Assembly: GCF_014395225.1 (NCBI RefSeq)
Contig: NZ_CP060723.1
Span: 1,550,001-1,614,000, forward strand
Reading direction: 5' to 3'
DNA length: 64,000 nt
Origin: Pedobacter roseus
GTDB taxonomy: Bacteria > Bacteroidota > Bacteroidia > Sphingobacteriales > Sphingobacteriaceae
Below the pieces are notes generated by a model. It did not search any database and was not told where the DNA came from. It saw nothing but the letters and a program-made list of their open reading frames with translations. The translations under genes and the position numbers were made by a program. Shown here one piece after another: positions 18,237 to 26,622 of this stretch. How positions within the stretch are numbered: position 1 is the stretch's first letter; each line of letters starts with the position of its first letter.

Positions 18237-19822
18237 ATGAACGGGAAAAATATTGTAGCTAGTACCTATGTAGAAGTTAATGAAAAAAGCCTTCAGGCTG
18301 TTAATCCCGCCACGGGATTAACACTTGAAGGTGATTTTTTTAAAGCGAGCGAGCGCCTGGTTGATGAAGCTTTAACAGCTGCAACAACAGCTTTTTACAC
18401 TTATAGAAATTTAAATAAGGATATTAAGGCCGCTTTTTTAAATGCCATTGCCGACGAAATTGGCAATCTTGGCGAAGAACTGGTTAACAGGGCATCTGCA
18501 GAAAGCGGTTTGCCATTAGCACGGTTACAGGGCGAGTTGGGAAGAACTACTGGGCAGTTAAGGTTATTTGCCAATGTGGTTGCCGAAGGTTCCTGGGTGG
18601 ATGCGATCATTGATACCGCACTGCCTGAAAGACAACCTTTACCACGTGCTGATATTAGAAGAATGCTGATCCCAATAGGGCCTGTTGTGGTTTTTGGTGC
18701 AAGTAATTTTCCACTTGCCTTTTCAGTAGCAGGTGGCGATACGGCTTCGGCACTGGCTTCGGGTTGTCCTGTTGTGGTAAAAGCACATCCTGCACACTAT
18801 GGCACCAGTGCTTTAGTTGGTGGAGCCATTATCAGAGCGGCAGAAAAAACAGGTATGCCTAAAGGCGTTTTTTCTTTGTTGTACGATGATGGTTATAACA
18901 TTGGTGCTGCTTTGGTTCAACATCCGTTAACTAAAGCGGTAACTTTTACAGGTTCGTTTAAAGGTGGAATGGCTTTGGTTAATTTAGCGCAACAGCGCGA
19001 GCAGCCTATTCCGGTTTTTGCCGAAATGGGCAGTATCAATCCCGTAATTTTCCTTCCGCAGGCCATAGAAAAGCAGGCAGAAGAACTGGCCAAAAAATAT
19101 GCAGGTTCTATTACTCTGGGGCAGGACAGTTTTGTACCAACCCGGGCTTATTGCTGGCTGTTCAGTCTCCGGGACTCGATAAATTTAAAACGGTTTTAAA
19201 AGAAGCTATCGCAGCTGTTCCATCAGCAACCATGCTTACCGAAGGTATTGCGGGTAATTATGGTAAACTTTCTTCAGCAATTACAAATGAAGTAGGAGTT
19301 GAAGTAATTGCAGTATCTGATTTGAATAATAATGAATTAAAGAATCAATCTAAAGCCAAAATAGCGCAGGTAAGTGCGGCAGATTTCATCAGGAACCCAA
19401 AACTTCGCGAAGAAATTTTTGGCCCCTATTCATTGTTGGTTGTGGCTGATGATGTTGCTGAACTTGAAAAAGCGATCGATGTATTAGAAGGACAATTGAC
19501 TGTAACCTTAATGGCCGAAAAGCAAGAACTTCAGCATTATCAGGAACTGGTAAACAAATTAACGGATAAAACCGGAAGGATAATCTTAAACGGTGTACCT
19601 ACCGGAGTGGAGGTTTGTGCAGCCATGCAACATGGCGGGCCTTTCCCGGCAACTAACGATAGCCGTTTTACATCTGTAGGTTCTACCGCGATTAATCGTT
19701 TTGCCAGACCACTGGCTTACCAGGATTGGGAACAGGATTTATTGCCGGATGAATTGAAAGATGAGAACCCATTGGGTATTTTCAGAACGATAAACCAGAA
19801 ATTAACGAAATCTCATGAGTAA
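18237..19822 (+). pseudogene. 2-oxoglutarate semialdehyde dehydrogenase (ALDH family), split by a -1 frameshift
   Basis: An aldehyde dehydrogenase for the last step of hydroxyproline breakdown (2-oxoglutarate semialdehyde to 2-oxoglutarate). The first frame runs 18237-19199 and holds the N-terminal NAD-binding part, VVKAHPAHYGTS, the VTFTGSFKGG motif and the catalytic Glu263 (FAEMGSINPV). It goes out of frame at GGGG (19118-19121). Reading on in the frame of GCA at 19121 gives AGQFCTNPG, with the catalytic cysteine codon at 19133-19135, and continues intact to 19822. One missing G fully explains the break; restored, the protein would be about 528 aa, normal for this family. As written, the first frame ends after 320 aa without the cysteine. 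Both halves are otherwise well conserved, so this is either a recent mutation or a homopolymer error. The 3' end overlaps the epimerase gene by 8 bp. Confidence 0.88.
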
Positions 19823-20816
19823 AACTTTTTTTTGTGTAGATGCGCATACTTGCGGAAATCCGGTTAGATTGGTAGCAGGTGGTGGTCCTCAGCTTATCGG
19901 CTCAAATATGAGCGAAAAGCGGCAACATTTTTTAAAAGAATTTGATTGGATCAGAACAGGTTTAATGTTCGAACCACGCGGACACGATATGATGTCGGGC
20001 AGTATCCTCTATCCACCTCACGATCCGGCCAATGATGTTGCTGTTCTTTTTATCGAAACCAGCGGTTGCCTGCCAATGTGCGGTCACGGTACTATCGGTA
20101 CCATTACCATTGCCATAGAAGAAGGACTAATCAAACCAAAAATACCAGGTGTGATCAGAATGGAAGCCCCTGCCGGATTGGTACTCATTGAATATAAACA
20201 GGAAGGTAGAAAAGTAAAGTCGGTTAAACTTAAAAATGTTGCTTCCTACCTTGCTGCCGAAAACCTCGAGATTGAATGCCCTGATTTGGGGACCCTTACT
20301 TTCGATGTGGCTTATGGCGGTAATTTTTATGCAATTGTTGATCCTCAGGATAATTTTCCGGGACTGGAAAATTATACCGCTTCACAGTTGATTACCTGGA
20401 GCCAAACGATCAGAAAACGCATTAACGAAAAATATACGTTCGTACATCCTTTAGATCCGACTATAAATGGCTGTAGCCATGTTTTGTGGACAGGAAAAAC
20501 CATCGACCCTACATCAACCGCCCGAAATGCTGTTTTTTATGGCGATAAAGCCATCGATCGCTCTCCATGCGGAACAGGTACCTCAGCACGACTGGCGCAG
20601 TGGTTTGCCAAAGGAAAATTAAAACAGGGGGAAGATTTTATCCACGAAAGTTTCATTGGCAGTAAGTTTATCGGAAAGGTAGAGGAAGTGGTAGACTTGA
20701 ACGGCATTAAAGCGATTATACCAAGTGTAGAGGGCTGGGCAAAAGTTTATGGGTACAATACCATTAAAATTGATGCCGAAGATGATCCTTATGCACATGG
20801 TTTTCAGGTGATTTAG
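19815..20816 (+). CDS. 4-hydroxyproline epimerase (proline racemase family)
   Basis: A 333-aa cofactor-independent epimerase. The two acid/base cysteines of the family are both present: C89 in MCGHGTIG and C252 in SPCGTGTS. A Cys/Cys pair marks racemases and epimerases; the related trans-3-hydroxyproline dehydratases have Thr or Ser at one site. This supports conversion of trans-4-hydroxy-L-proline to cis-4-hydroxy-D-proline, the first step of the pathway, rather than dehydration. There is no signal peptide. It overlaps the aldehyde dehydrogenase gene by 8 bp and is followed after 37 bp by the flavoprotein gene that would take its product, so the operon context is strong. Confidence 0.9.
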   Translation: MSKTFFCVDAHTCGNPVRLVAGGGPQLIGSNMSEKRQHFLKEFDWIRTGLMFEPRGHDMMSGSILYPPHDPANDVAVLFIETSGCLPMCGHGTIGTITIAIEEGLIKPKIPGVIRMEAPAGLVLIEYKQEGRKVKSVKLKNVASYLAAENLEIECPDLGTLTFDVAYGGNFYAIVDPQDNFPGLENYTASQLITWSQTIRKRINEKYTFVHPLDPTINGCSHVLWTGKTIDPTSTARNAVFYGDKAIDRSPCGTGTSARLAQWFAKGKLKQGEDFIHESFIGSKFIGKVEEVVDLNGIKAIIPSVEGWAKVYGYNTIKIDAEDDPYAHGFQVI

Positions 20817-20853
20817 TAAATTTAAAAGAATAGCAGCATTATAAATTAAAAGA

Positions 20854-22095
20854 ATGTCGAAAGTATTAATTATTGGTGGCGGAATTGTGGGTTTAACCTC
20901 TGCGTATTACCTGCAGAAAAAAGGTTATGAGGTTACCATTCTGGATAAGGGAGATATTACCGACAACTGTTCTTTCGGTAATGCAGGGATGATTGTGCCA
21001 AGCCATTTTGTGCCTTTGGCGGCTCCGGGCATGTTAAAACAAGGCATTCGCTGGATGTTCGACAGTAAAAGTCCGTTTTATGTTCGTCCATCTCTAAATG
21101 GCAACCTCATTAACTGGGGCTTAAAATTTATGAAATATGCCACCGCGAAACATGTAAGTCAATCAGCAGAACCTTTGCGCGATTTATCATTGCTGAGCAA
21201 AAAACTATATGAAGACCTGGCTAAAGAACCCGATTTCGATTTCGAACTGACCCATAATGGTATTCTTGCTTATTATAAAACAGAAAAGGCAGGAGAAGAG
21301 GAAGCGCATTTGGCAGCCAGGGCAATTGAACTGGGCCTGGATATGGCCGTACTAAGTGCTGCAGAATGCAGTGTTTTACAGCCAGATTTAAAATTAGATG
21401 TTTTGGGGGCGGTGCACTATCGTTGTGATGCGCATCTTTACCCTGCAAAACTGATGAACGCCTTGCTAAAATACTTAACCGCTAATGGGGTTAAAATTGA
21501 GCGTGGCAAAGAGGTTGATAAGATTGAAACTGCAGGCAACCGCATTATGAAGGTTTTTACCGGTAATGAGGCCTGGGATGCAGATCAGTATGTGATTGCT
21601 ACAGGATCATGGTCGCCGGCAGTAGCAAAAATGGCCGACATTAAAATATCTTTAATGCCAGGTAAAGGTTATTCTTTTATGGAGCCAGAACCTCAAAACC
21701 GTTTAACGATTCCGGCATTATTGTGTGAGGCAAGGGTTGCCATTACGCCAATGAACGGACAGATCAGGTATGGTGGTACGATGGAACTGGATAAAATTAA
21801 TACCAGGATAAATATGCAGCGGGTTAAAGGAATTGTAGAGTCGGTGCCGGCTTATTTTCCGGATTTGAAGCCTGCAATACCTGCCGAAAAGGATATCTGG
21901 TACGGTTTCCGCCCATCTTCTCCGGATGGTTTGCCCTACATTGGCAGAAGCAACAAAAGAGAAAATTTAGTAATAGCAACAGGTCATGGCATGATGGGTT
22001 TAAGTTTAGGCCCTGCAACGGGATTGCTTGTGAGTCAGCTAATTGACGGAGCAGCTACCGAGTTGGAGTTGAAACCTTTTGTTGTGGCGCGATAA
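20854..22095 (+). CDS. FAD-dependent oxidoreductase, probable D-hydroxyproline dehydrogenase (DadA-like)
   Basis: A 413-aa flavoprotein of the D-amino acid dehydrogenase (DAO/DadA) family. The Rossmann FAD motif is at the very N terminus (IIGGGIVGLTSAYYLQKKG, ending in the acidic VTILDKG). The C-terminal FAD-contact segment is YGFRPSSPDGLPYIG...GHGMMGLSLGPATG. By position between the epimerase and the pathway's other enzymes it most likely oxidises cis-4-hydroxy-D-proline to 1-pyrroline-4-hydroxy-2-carboxylate, passing electrons to the respiratory chain. It is a single-subunit form, unlike the multi-subunit Hpr dehydrogenases of some proteobacteria. It is the last gene of the catabolic operon; a hairpin follows directly. 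Confidence 0.88.
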   Translation: MSKVLIIGGGIVGLTSAYYLQKKGYEVTILDKGDITDNCSFGNAGMIVPSHFVPLAAPGMLKQGIRWMFDSKSPFYVRPSLNGNLINWGLKFMKYATAKHVSQSAEPLRDLSLLSKKLYEDLAKEPDFDFELTHNGILAYYKTEKAGEEEAHLAARAIELGLDMAVLSAAECSVLQPDLKLDVLGAVHYRCDAHLYPAKLMNALLKYLTANGVKIERGKEVDKIETAGNRIMKVFTGNEAWDADQYVIATGSWSPAVAKMADIKISLMPGKGYSFMEPEPQNRLTIPALLCEARVAITPMNGQIRYGGTMELDKINTRINMQRVKGIVESVPAYFPDLKPAIPAEKDIWYGFRPSSPDGLPYIGRSNKRENLVIATGHGMMGLSLGPATGLLVSQLIDGAATELELKPFVVAR

Positions 22096-22097
22096 AA

Positions 22098-22153
22098 AAG
22101 AAGTCAAGTTTGTACTTTTCTTGTATACAACATTAGTTTAAACTTGATTTCTT
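22098..22153 (+). terminator. Hairpin after the hydroxyproline operon (possible terminator)
   Basis: Arms AAGAAGTCAAGTTT (22098-22111) and AAACTTGATTTCTT (22140-22153) pair over 14 positions with one mismatch, starting 3 bp after the stop at 22095. The loop is long (28 nt) and no proper T run follows, so termination is plausible but not certain. Confidence 0.5.
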
Positions 22154-22283
22154 TGGCAAACCTTTCATCAAATATTATCAGGTTATAGCAGGATTTTAAC
22201 CTTATTTATGATTTATTGGTTTTTTTGAGTTAATATCTATATATTCAATTCGTAATCAACAAACCAAATCAACCGACCAAAAG

Positions 22284-23186
22284 ATGAAAGTACTACCATT
22301 TACCATGCTTGTGCCCGACGACAAGAGCGTAATATCGGAGCATATAGAACTGCCATATTTTTATCAATATCTGCACCGACACGATGAATGGCAGATTACC
22401 TATATAGAAAAGGGTGAAGGGACATTAATTGCAGGTAATGATATGCATGCCTTCCGTTCGGGTGATATTTTTGTAATTGGTGCAAAATTACCACACTTAT
22501 TTAAAAGCAATCCTGAATATTTTGCTCCGAATAATCATAAAACCATCAAGGCTTGTTCGGTTTATTTCAATCCCTATGGTATTCTCGCTTCGCTGTTTAA
22601 TCTTCCCGAAATGAAAATGGCGAGTGCTTTTTTGGCCAAAAACAAACATGGGTTTAAAATTCCTGTCGGTTTTACCAAAGATATTGTTGCCAAATTGTTC
22701 GATGTTCATCAGGCATCAGGGGTAGATGTACTGTTTAATTTTCTGAAACTGGTGAATGGCCTTCAGGATTTAAATGAGAATGTAGAGTCGCTTTGCTCCG
22801 ATATGTATTCTTCAAACGTTAGTGAAAACGAAGGGATGCGCCTGAGCAAGATCATTAACTTCATTACCGAAAACTATAATAATCAAATTTCTTTAGAAGA
22901 TGTAGCCAATGCTGCTTTTATGACGCCGCAGGCTTTCTGCAGGTACTTTAAAAAACACACAGGACATACTTTTGTGTCGTTTTTAAATGAGGTAAGGATT
23001 AACGATGCCTGTAAAAGTCTTATCTCCGGCGAAAAAGCGGATTGTATTTCGGGTGTAGCCTATAAAGCGGGTTTTAATAGTATCACCAATTTTAACAGGG
23101 TGTTTAAAAGCATCATCGGACAATCGCCAAGGGCTTATATTGATACTTACAATAGTGTAAGCAGGGTAAATTACGTAGGCGCTTAA
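22284..23186 (+). CDS. AraC family transcriptional regulator
   Basis: A 300-aa regulator with an N-terminal cupin-like sensing domain (YQYLHRHDEWQITYIEKGEGTLIAGND, about 30-65) and a C-terminal double helix-turn-helix of the AraC type (about 190-290; ISLEDVANAAFMTPQAFCRYFKKHTG and AYKAGFNSITNFNRVFKSIIGQSPRAY). The histidine-rich cupin opening suggests small-molecule or metal sensing. It lies on the same strand between the hydroxyproline enzymes and the DUF885/permease/DPP genes, and is the obvious candidate to control both groups in response to hydroxyproline or a pathway intermediate (inference). It has its own 188-bp upstream region. Confidence 0.9.
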   Translation: MKVLPFTMLVPDDKSVISEHIELPYFYQYLHRHDEWQITYIEKGEGTLIAGNDMHAFRSGDIFVIGAKLPHLFKSNPEYFAPNNHKTIKACSVYFNPYGILASLFNLPEMKMASAFLAKNKHGFKIPVGFTKDIVAKLFDVHQASGVDVLFNFLKLVNGLQDLNENVESLCSDMYSSNVSENEGMRLSKIINFITENYNNQISLEDVANAAFMTPQAFCRYFKKHTGHTFVSFLNEVRINDACKSLISGEKADCISGVAYKAGFNSITNFNRVFKSIIGQSPRAYIDTYNSVSRVNYVGA

Positions 23187-23271
23187 GCCAAAAAACCATT
23201 TTTATTTCTCATTACAGCTAACCATTTTTTCAGATGGAAGGAATGTTATTAGCCAATTTTAATCGATTTAT

Positions 23272-25050
23272 ATGCAACGCGAGTACCATTTTTCTGCTTT
23301 TTTATTGATTTTAATCCTGTTTTCAAGTGTTGTAGCTTCTGCCCAATCCACAAATGCTAGTATTTATGAGCAAACAAGCGAAATGGGGACTTTAATAGTT
23401 GGTTATCAAAAGGATGTGGATGCCATTAATGATTTTTATTACCCTTATGCTGCAGGAGGTTATTATTCTTATCCGATGACCACCTTTAAAAGTCCGGAGC
23501 AAAGAAAAAGGTTACAGGATATCAATAACGATTATTTGCAAAAATTAAAATCAGCCCCTTTCGAAACTTTTAGCATTTATGGCAAAGTAGATTATATCCT
23601 GCTAAAAAAGGAGATAGAATCGTCGGTATGGTTGCTGAATAAAGAAACTGCAGAATATAATGAACTGGCCAGGTATTTTACTTTTGCTGATTCTATTTAT
23701 GAACTGGAAAAATTAAGACGGCGTGGTACTTATAAAGAGGGTGCTGTACTGGCCCTTCAGATGAGTGAAACGGCAAAACAGCTGGATACACTTAGCTTAA
23801 ATTTTAAAAAGGGGCGTAAACTCAAGCCTGATCAGCTAAAAATGGCTGCTGAGGTTACCTTAAGTTTAAAACAACGGTTAAAAGGTTTTTATCAGTTTTA
23901 TATGGATTATGAGCCGGGTTTTACCTGGTGGGCGCCTAAACCCTACGAAAGACTCGATCTGGCATTAAGCAATTATGCCAAACTGTTTGCCGATAAAAGC
24001 GATACAGGTTTAGTTAAATTAGATAAACCCGAAATAAAAGGAACGCCGATTGGCCGGGAGGAATTAATCAGGCAATTAAATGCAGAGCTTATTCCTTATA
24101 CGCCAGAACAGTTGATCCAGCTTGCCGAAAAAGAATTTAAATATTGCGATGAAGAATTGCTAAAGGCCTCGGCAGCTATGGGTTATGGAAAGGACTGGAA
24201 AAAAGCGCAGGAAAAAATAAAAAACAGTTACGTGCCTTTGGGCAAACAGGCCGAATTAATTGTAAAACTGCAGAACGATGCCTTAACTTTTATAAAAGAC
24301 AATGATCTCATCAATATACCTGCATTGGCCGAAGAAACCTGGGGCATGGTTATGATGTCGGCCGAACGCCAGTTGGTTAACCCGTTTTTTACCGGAGGGC
24401 GAGAAATCAGTATCTCTTATCCCACCAATTCGATGGAAGAAGACGATAAATTGATGAGTATGCGTGGCAACAATCCGTATTTTTCGAGGGGAACGGTGCA
24501 ACATGAACTATTGCCGGGGCATCATTACCAGTATTTCATTAACAACCGTTATAAAAGTTACCGGGAGCCGTTTACAACACCTTTTAGTGTAGAAGGCTGG
24601 CCATTGTATTGGGAATTATTGCTTTATGATAAAGGTTTTGCCAAAACTCCGGAAGAAAAGATGGGCATGCTTTTCTGGCGCATGCACCGCTGTGCTAGGA
24701 TTCTCTTTTCGTTAAACTTCCACCTTGGTAAATGGACACCACAACAATGCGTCGATTTCTTAGTCGACCGTGTAGGGCACGAACGCGCCAATGCAGAAGG
24801 CGAGGTACGCAGATCTTTCAAAGGCGACTACAGTCCATTGTACCAGGTGGCCTACCTCACTGGCGGCCTTCAGCTTTTTGCCTTAAAGAAAGAACTGGTT
24901 GATGGTGGTAAAATGAGTTTTAAAGCCTTTCATGATGCGGTGATTAAAGAAAACCTTATTCCGGTAGAAATGATCAGGGCTACTTTAACCAATCAGCCAC
25001 TCACACGCGATTTTATGACTACCTGGCATTTTTACGATCAGCTTAAATAA
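23272..25050 (+). CDS. DUF885 family protein, probable secreted metallopeptidase
   Basis: A 592-aa exported protein: signal peptide about 1-25 (FSAFLLILILFSSVVASAQ), then a largely helical DUF885 domain. The key motif is HELLPGHHYQ (H411, E412, H416, H417), an HExxxGHH zinc-site pattern of the DUF885 family. Further conserved segments are FSVEGWPLYWELL (about 440) and DRVGHERANAEGEVRR (about 505). I infer a periplasmic or surface peptidase or dipeptidase. Its position among the hydroxyproline enzymes, an amino acid permease and DPP-IV suggests it helps degrade proline-rich or collagen-like peptides. The permease gene starts 50 bp downstream. Confidence 0.88.
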   Translation: MQREYHFSAFLLILILFSSVVASAQSTNASIYEQTSEMGTLIVGYQKDVDAINDFYYPYAAGGYYSYPMTTFKSPEQRKRLQDINNDYLQKLKSAPFETFSIYGKVDYILLKKEIESSVWLLNKETAEYNELARYFTFADSIYELEKLRRRGTYKEGAVLALQMSETAKQLDTLSLNFKKGRKLKPDQLKMAAEVTLSLKQRLKGFYQFYMDYEPGFTWWAPKPYERLDLALSNYAKLFADKSDTGLVKLDKPEIKGTPIGREELIRQLNAELIPYTPEQLIQLAEKEFKYCDEELLKASAAMGYGKDWKKAQEKIKNSYVPLGKQAELIVKLQNDALTFIKDNDLINIPALAEETWGMVMMSAERQLVNPFFTGGREISISYPTNSMEEDDKLMSMRGNNPYFSRGTVQHELLPGHHYQYFINNRYKSYREPFTTPFSVEGWPLYWELLLYDKGFAKTPEEKMGMLFWRMHRCARILFSLNFHLGKWTPQQCVDFLVDRVGHERANAEGEVRRSFKGDYSPLYQVAYLTGGLQLFALKKELVDGGKMSFKAFHDAVIKENLIPVEMIRATLTNQPLTRDFMTTWHFYDQLK

Positions 25051-25067
25051 CCAATAGCAAAATACCG

Positions 25068-25091
25068 AACCAAACAACCAAACAACCAAAC
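25068..25091 (+). repeat. Three tandem AACCAAAC units in the permease leader
   Basis: AACCAAAC occurs three times head to tail (25068-25075, 25076-25083, 25084-25091) immediately before the ATG at 25101. There is no Shine-Dalgarno sequence. Such A-rich, unstructured leaders are usual for Bacteroidota initiation; slippage in the tract could change leader length. Confidence 0.7.
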
Positions 25092-25100
25092 AAACAGACT

Positions 25101-26546
25101 ATGGATCAGGAAACCACACAATTTAAACCCTCCCTCAAATTAATGGATGCCACTATGCTTGTCGCCGGGAGTATGATCGGATCAGGTATTTTTATTGTAA
25201 GTGCAGATATTACACGTAATGTGGGCAGTTCGGGTTGGTTATTGGTGGTATGGCTTATCACCGGTTTTATGACACTTACTGCTGCTTTAAGTTATGGCGA
25301 ATTGAGTGCCATGTTCCCAAAAGCTGGCGGACAATACATTTATTTAAAAGAAGCCTACAATCCGCTGATCAGTTTTTTATATGGCTGGAGTTTTTTTACA
25401 GTTATCCAAACGGCAACAATTGCTGCGGTAGGGGTGGCATTTGCTAAATTTACAGCCTATCTGGTCCCGTCCCTAAGTGAAGATCTGGTGGCAATCGATC
25501 TGGGATTCTTTACCATTTCGCCGGCGCAGTTATTGGCCATTGCCGTCATTATACTGCTTACTTATATTAATAACAGGGGTGTAAATGGCGGTAAGGTAAT
25601 TCAAACTACTTTTACAGTAGCCAAACTGCTCAGTTTATTTGGCCTTATAATGTTCGGACTTTTTTTCCTCGACAAAGGAATCTGGAAAACCAACTGGGAA
25701 AATATGTGGGCTTTAGGTTCTTTATCCAAAGATGGAAGCATCGGTTCTTATACTACCCTGGCTGCTTTTGGAGCCATTGCTGCGGCTATGGTGGGGTCGA
25801 TATTCAGTAGTGATTCATGGCATAACGTAACCTTTATCGCCGGAGAGATTAAAAATCCGGCACGTAATATCGGTTTGAGTTTAGCTTTAGGGACCATTAT
25901 TGTCACAGTACTTTATTTGCTCACCAATGTGATGTACACTGGCGTACTCTCGCTGCACAATATTGCTTATGCCGATAAAGATCGCGTTGCGGTTTCTGCA
26001 GCCAATCATATTTTTGGCACAGCCGGTACCATCATTATTGCCCTGATGATTATGGTTTCTACCTTCGGTTGCAATAACGGTTTAATTATGGCTGGTGCAA
26101 GGGTATATTATTCGATGGCCAAAGATGGACTTTTCTTTAAAAAAGTGGGTACGCTCAATAAAAATGCTGTTCCTGGTTTTGGCCTTTGGATCCAATGTGT
26201 TTTTGCCTGCCTTTGGTGCATAAGTGGTAAATATGGCGACCTGCTCGACATGATTTCCTTTGTTGTAGTGATGTTTTATATGCTCACCATTTTCGGGATT
26301 TTTATCCTGCGTAAAAAACGTCCCGATGTTCAACGCCCATACAAAGCCTTTGGTTACCCTGTACTACCTGTTATTTACATCGTGATGGGGCTTGCCTTCT
26401 GTATCTTGTTGATTATGTTTAAACCCAGGTTTACCTGGCCGGGATTAATTATTACCCTCATTGGTATTCCAGTTTATTACATCATTAAAGGAAGTATTGC
26501 CCGCCAGGATTTAAGGGCTAATGATGCGGCCGATGTTAGCGGTTAA
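25101..26546 (+). CDS. APC family amino acid permease
   Basis: A 481-aa inner-membrane transporter with about 12 hydrophobic segments. TM1 carries the unwound G-S-G substrate motif (MLVAGSMIGSGIFIVSADI, about 15-33), typical of the amino acid-polyamine-organocation superfamily. FPKAGGQYIYLKEAYNP (about 72-88) is the conserved loop of LAT/YfnA-like permeases. The C terminus is cytoplasmic and polar. Lying between two predicted peptidases and downstream of hydroxyproline enzymes, it is a good candidate for uptake of proline, hydroxyproline or released amino acids; specificity cannot be read from the sequence. Confidence 0.92.
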   Translation: MDQETTQFKPSLKLMDATMLVAGSMIGSGIFIVSADITRNVGSSGWLLVVWLITGFMTLTAALSYGELSAMFPKAGGQYIYLKEAYNPLISFLYGWSFFTVIQTATIAAVGVAFAKFTAYLVPSLSEDLVAIDLGFFTISPAQLLAIAVIILLTYINNRGVNGGKVIQTTFTVAKLLSLFGLIMFGLFFLDKGIWKTNWENMWALGSLSKDGSIGSYTTLAAFGAIAAAMVGSIFSSDSWHNVTFIAGEIKNPARNIGLSLALGTIIVTVLYLLTNVMYTGVLSLHNIAYADKDRVAVSAANHIFGTAGTIIIALMIMVSTFGCNNGLIMAGARVYYSMAKDGLFFKKVGTLNKNAVPGFGLWIQCVFACLWCISGKYGDLLDMISFVVVMFYMLTIFGIFILRKKRPDVQRPYKAFGYPVLPVIYIVMGLAFCILLIMFKPRFTWPGLIITLIGIPVYYIIKGSIARQDLRANDAADVSG

Positions 26547-26622
26547 AATATTGATGTTATCCGTCAATATCAAAAGGAAAACTGAAAAAACCTAAACTTA
26601 TATTTACCACAAAAAACCTGTA

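Noticed and set aside
19116..19123. Programmed -1 frameshift as explanation for the split dehydrogenase
   Set aside because: A glycine tRNA could slip on GGGG, but there is no X XXY YYZ heptamer, and aldehyde dehydrogenases are not known to use frameshifting. Mutation or sequencing error is simpler.
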